A stretch of DNA of 64,000 bases from Planococcus salinus (lineage in GTDB: Bacteria; Bacillota; Bacilli; Bacillales_A; Planococcaceae). The stretch's first letter is position 1, and the number at the start of each line of letters is the position of its first letter. Below the pieces are notes generated by a model. It searched no databases, was not told the origin of the DNA, and saw nothing but the letters and a program-made list of their open reading frames with translations. Position numbers and translations under genes: made by a program. The DNA lies in contig NZ_RIAX01000004.1 of NCBI RefSeq assembly GCF_003719725.1, positions 268,192 through 332,191 on the forward strand, given 5' to 3'. Shown one piece after another: positions 62,827-64,000 of the stretch.

Positions 62827-63540
62827 TTACATTAAATTGAATTGGTAAAGCACCGTAACGATAAACGCAACAACCACTATGCCCGGCAACAAATTCGCCA
62901 CTCTGATTTTTGTAAGTCCAATCAAATTCAATCCGATGGCCACAATCATCAGTCCGCCGGTTGCCGTCATTTCCTGAATGAACATATCCAAAGCCGCTTC
63001 CGGAATAAGCAAACTGATCTGCGTTGCAAACAACGCGATCAACCCCTGGTAGACAAATACAGGGACCGCTGAAAGCAGCACCCCGATTCCAAGAGTAGAA
63101 GCCAAAATAATGGAAGTAAACCCATCTATAATTCCTTTGGACATCAGAACGCCATGTTCATTGCTCAAACCGCTTTCCAAAGCGCCGATAAAGCCTAAAG
63201 CGCCAATTACGAAAATCAGCGTAGCCGTCACAAACCCTTGTGCAATGCTCCCCTTGCTTTCCTTAACTCCTAACTTCAATTCAACCCAATGGCCAAAATA
63301 ATTGAGTTTCCCATCAAGGTTCGTCCATTCGCCAATCACTGTCCCCAACACCAGACTGATGATAACAATAACAAAGTTGCCGCTTTCAAAACCCATTTGA
63401 AGGCCCAGAGCCACTACGGCAATACCAATGACATACATCACGGTTTCTTTCATTTCCTCGGGGATATTACGCAATGCTCGCCCGATGATCGTTCCCACTA
63501 CAATTAAAATCGCATTCACCAATGTTCCAAAGAGAACCAT
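62827..63540 (-). CDS. DUF554 family membrane protein
   Basis: A 237-residue membrane protein with seven to eight hydrophobic segments, of the DUF554 family (B. subtilis YdfK/YyaD neighbourhood). Typical are LFGTLVNAILIVVGTIIGRALRNIPEEMKETVMYVIGIAVVALGLQMG and the C-terminal GGLMIVAIGLNLIGLTKIRVANLLPGIV. Function unknown; a transporter or flippase-like role has been suggested by its fold only. GAAGGAG precedes the ATG. It is the first of the four leftward genes ending with ychF and is separated from the right edge by a repeat region. Confidence 0.9.
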   Translation of the reverse strand: MVLFGTLVNAILIVVGTIIGRALRNIPEEMKETVMYVIGIAVVALGLQMGFESGNFVIVIISLVLGTVIGEWTNLDGKLNYFGHWVELKLGVKESKGSIAQGFVTATLIFVIGALGFIGALESGLSNEHGVLMSKGIIDGFTSIILASTLGIGVLLSAVPVFVYQGLIALFATQISLLIPEAALDMFIQEMTATGGLMIVAIGLNLIGLTKIRVANLLPGIVVVAFIVTVLYQFNLM

Positions 63541-63663
63541 CGTTTCTCTCCTTCCTTACTCCCCCACAACAACCATCTTGCACTTGTGCCCGAAGTACAT
63601 AGGCAACGGCTCAAGTAACCGCTGCGACCGGGTGCCGCACCGTCAGGTTACCTTCTGCTTTTA
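63541..63663. other. Upstream region of the DUF554 gene
   Basis: About 120 nt. The promoter of the DUF554-mscS-DUF951-ychF row should be here or within the repeats to the right. The segment CTGCTTTTAGCCGCCTACG leads directly into the first repeat unit. Confidence 0.4.
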
Positions 63664-63930
63664 GCCGCCTACGCTTTTCTTATTGTCCAGTCTCCGGCGG
63701 CCAGCCTCTCGGGTCATAAACCAAGCCACCTGTGCGGCTGAAAACATGCCGCTTCGGTGACTCGTCTTATGCCCGTCGAGCCTCCATGGCCGCCTACGCT
63801 TTTCTTATTGTCCAGTCTCCGGCGGCCAGCCTCTCGGGTCATAAACCAAGCCACCTGTGCGGCTGAAAACATGCCGCTTCGGTGACTCGTCTTATGCCCG
63901 TCGAGCCTCCATGGCCGCCTACGCTTTTCT
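63664..63930. repeat. Tandem 125-bp intergenic repeat, two full units and a stub
   Basis: Units start at 63664, 63789 and 63914, each with GCCGCCTACGCTTTTCT; the first two are full (125 bp, apparently identical) and the third stops after 17 bp. Each unit can fold on itself: GGCGGCC with GGCCGCC, and CTCGGGTCATAA with TTATGCCCGTCGAG. GC content is high relative to the flanks. It resembles the hairpin-forming intergenic repeats found in many Bacillales genomes. Confidence 0.85.
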
Positions 63931-63943
63931 CTACAAAACAGAA

Positions 63944-63970
63944 CCTATTTCCTGAGTTCCAGGAAATAGG
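63944..63970 (-). terminator. Terminator-like hairpin at the right edge
   Basis: CCTATTTCCTG (63944-63954) pairs perfectly with CAGGAAATAGG (63960-63970). In the minus direction it is followed by TTCTGTTTTG. It probably ends a leftward gene that starts beyond the window; in many Bacilli parB lies in this direction. Confidence 0.65.
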
Positions 63971-64000
63971 CATCAGTCAGTTTAACAATTCTAGAATCCG

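Noticed and set aside
1..64000. CRISPR arrays, rRNA or tRNA genes, prophage genes
   Set aside because: No spaced short direct repeats, rRNA signatures, cloverleaf sequences or phage structural genes were seen in reading the window; short RNAs could still be missed without a covariance search.

Overview
The window is bacterial chromosome from a Gram-positive Bacillales organism. Gene order near the right end, strong AGGAGG-type ribosome sites, several TTG/GTG starts and a mid-40s-looking GC content fit the Planococcaceae (Planococcus/Sporosarcina-like) better than Bacillus proper. That placement is an inference from gene content, not a database match. No rRNA, tRNA, CRISPR array or prophage was seen.

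Layout. 1-4.2 kb: end of an MFS transporter, a flavin reductase-like gene, an EAL protein, a lone TnpB element and a DHFR-like protein. 4.3-9.1 kb: proBA, about 1 kb without genes, and a CstA-type transporter. 9.1-13 kb: a tripartite tricarboxylate transporter operon (tctC-tctB-tctA) with a clear promoter and an internal attenuator-like hairpin. 13-20.8 kb: ilvE, a NUDIX hydrolase, a methyltransferase, a membrane GGDEF-EAL protein, a BASS-type transporter and a secreted IseA-like protein. 20.8-36.5 kb: a SWIM-SNF2 helicase, pgeF, an iron/organophosphonate-type ABC transporter, a divergent TetR/SDR pair, cardiolipin synthase, an ECF S component, an O-methyltransferase, mqo and a LURP-one protein. 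36.6-43.4 kb: a parS site, DUF4317, a deaminase, a GNAT protein, an AT-rich inserted element at the 3' end of rlmH, rlmH, a DnaA-box cluster and DinB. 43.5-64 kb: the conserved origin-proximal core, with an HtrA-like protease, walJ-I-H-K-R, an M23 peptidase, purA, dnaB(C)-rplI-gdpP-yybS, rpsR-ssb-rpsF, a DUF3267 gene, ychF, DUF951, an MscS channel and DUF554, ending in a 125-bp tandem repeat.

The most interesting feature is at 39372-41898. A perfect 20-bp direct repeat, which includes the last codons and stop of rlmH, brackets a 2.5-kb AT-rich segment. This is the site staphylococcal SCC elements use. The segment has no recombinase and one gene, encoding a cold-shock domain, an AAA/STAND-type ATPase and a C-terminal HEPN-like domain with an R-x4-H motif. 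I read it as a minimal SCC-like cargo island carrying a candidate RNA-sensing, RNA-cutting defence protein. A terminator that probably once served rlmH now lies on the far side of the insertion.

The right part also holds chromosome-maintenance signals: two perfect 16-bp parS sites (36598-36613, and 48740-48755 inside walK) and six perfect DnaA boxes in 379 bp upstream of rlmH. Together with purA, dnaB, ssb and the walRK operon they put the window close to oriC, with the origin probably beyond the right end. Nucleotide second messengers are well represented: an EAL and a GGDEF-EAL protein for c-di-GMP, and GdpP for c-di-AMP.
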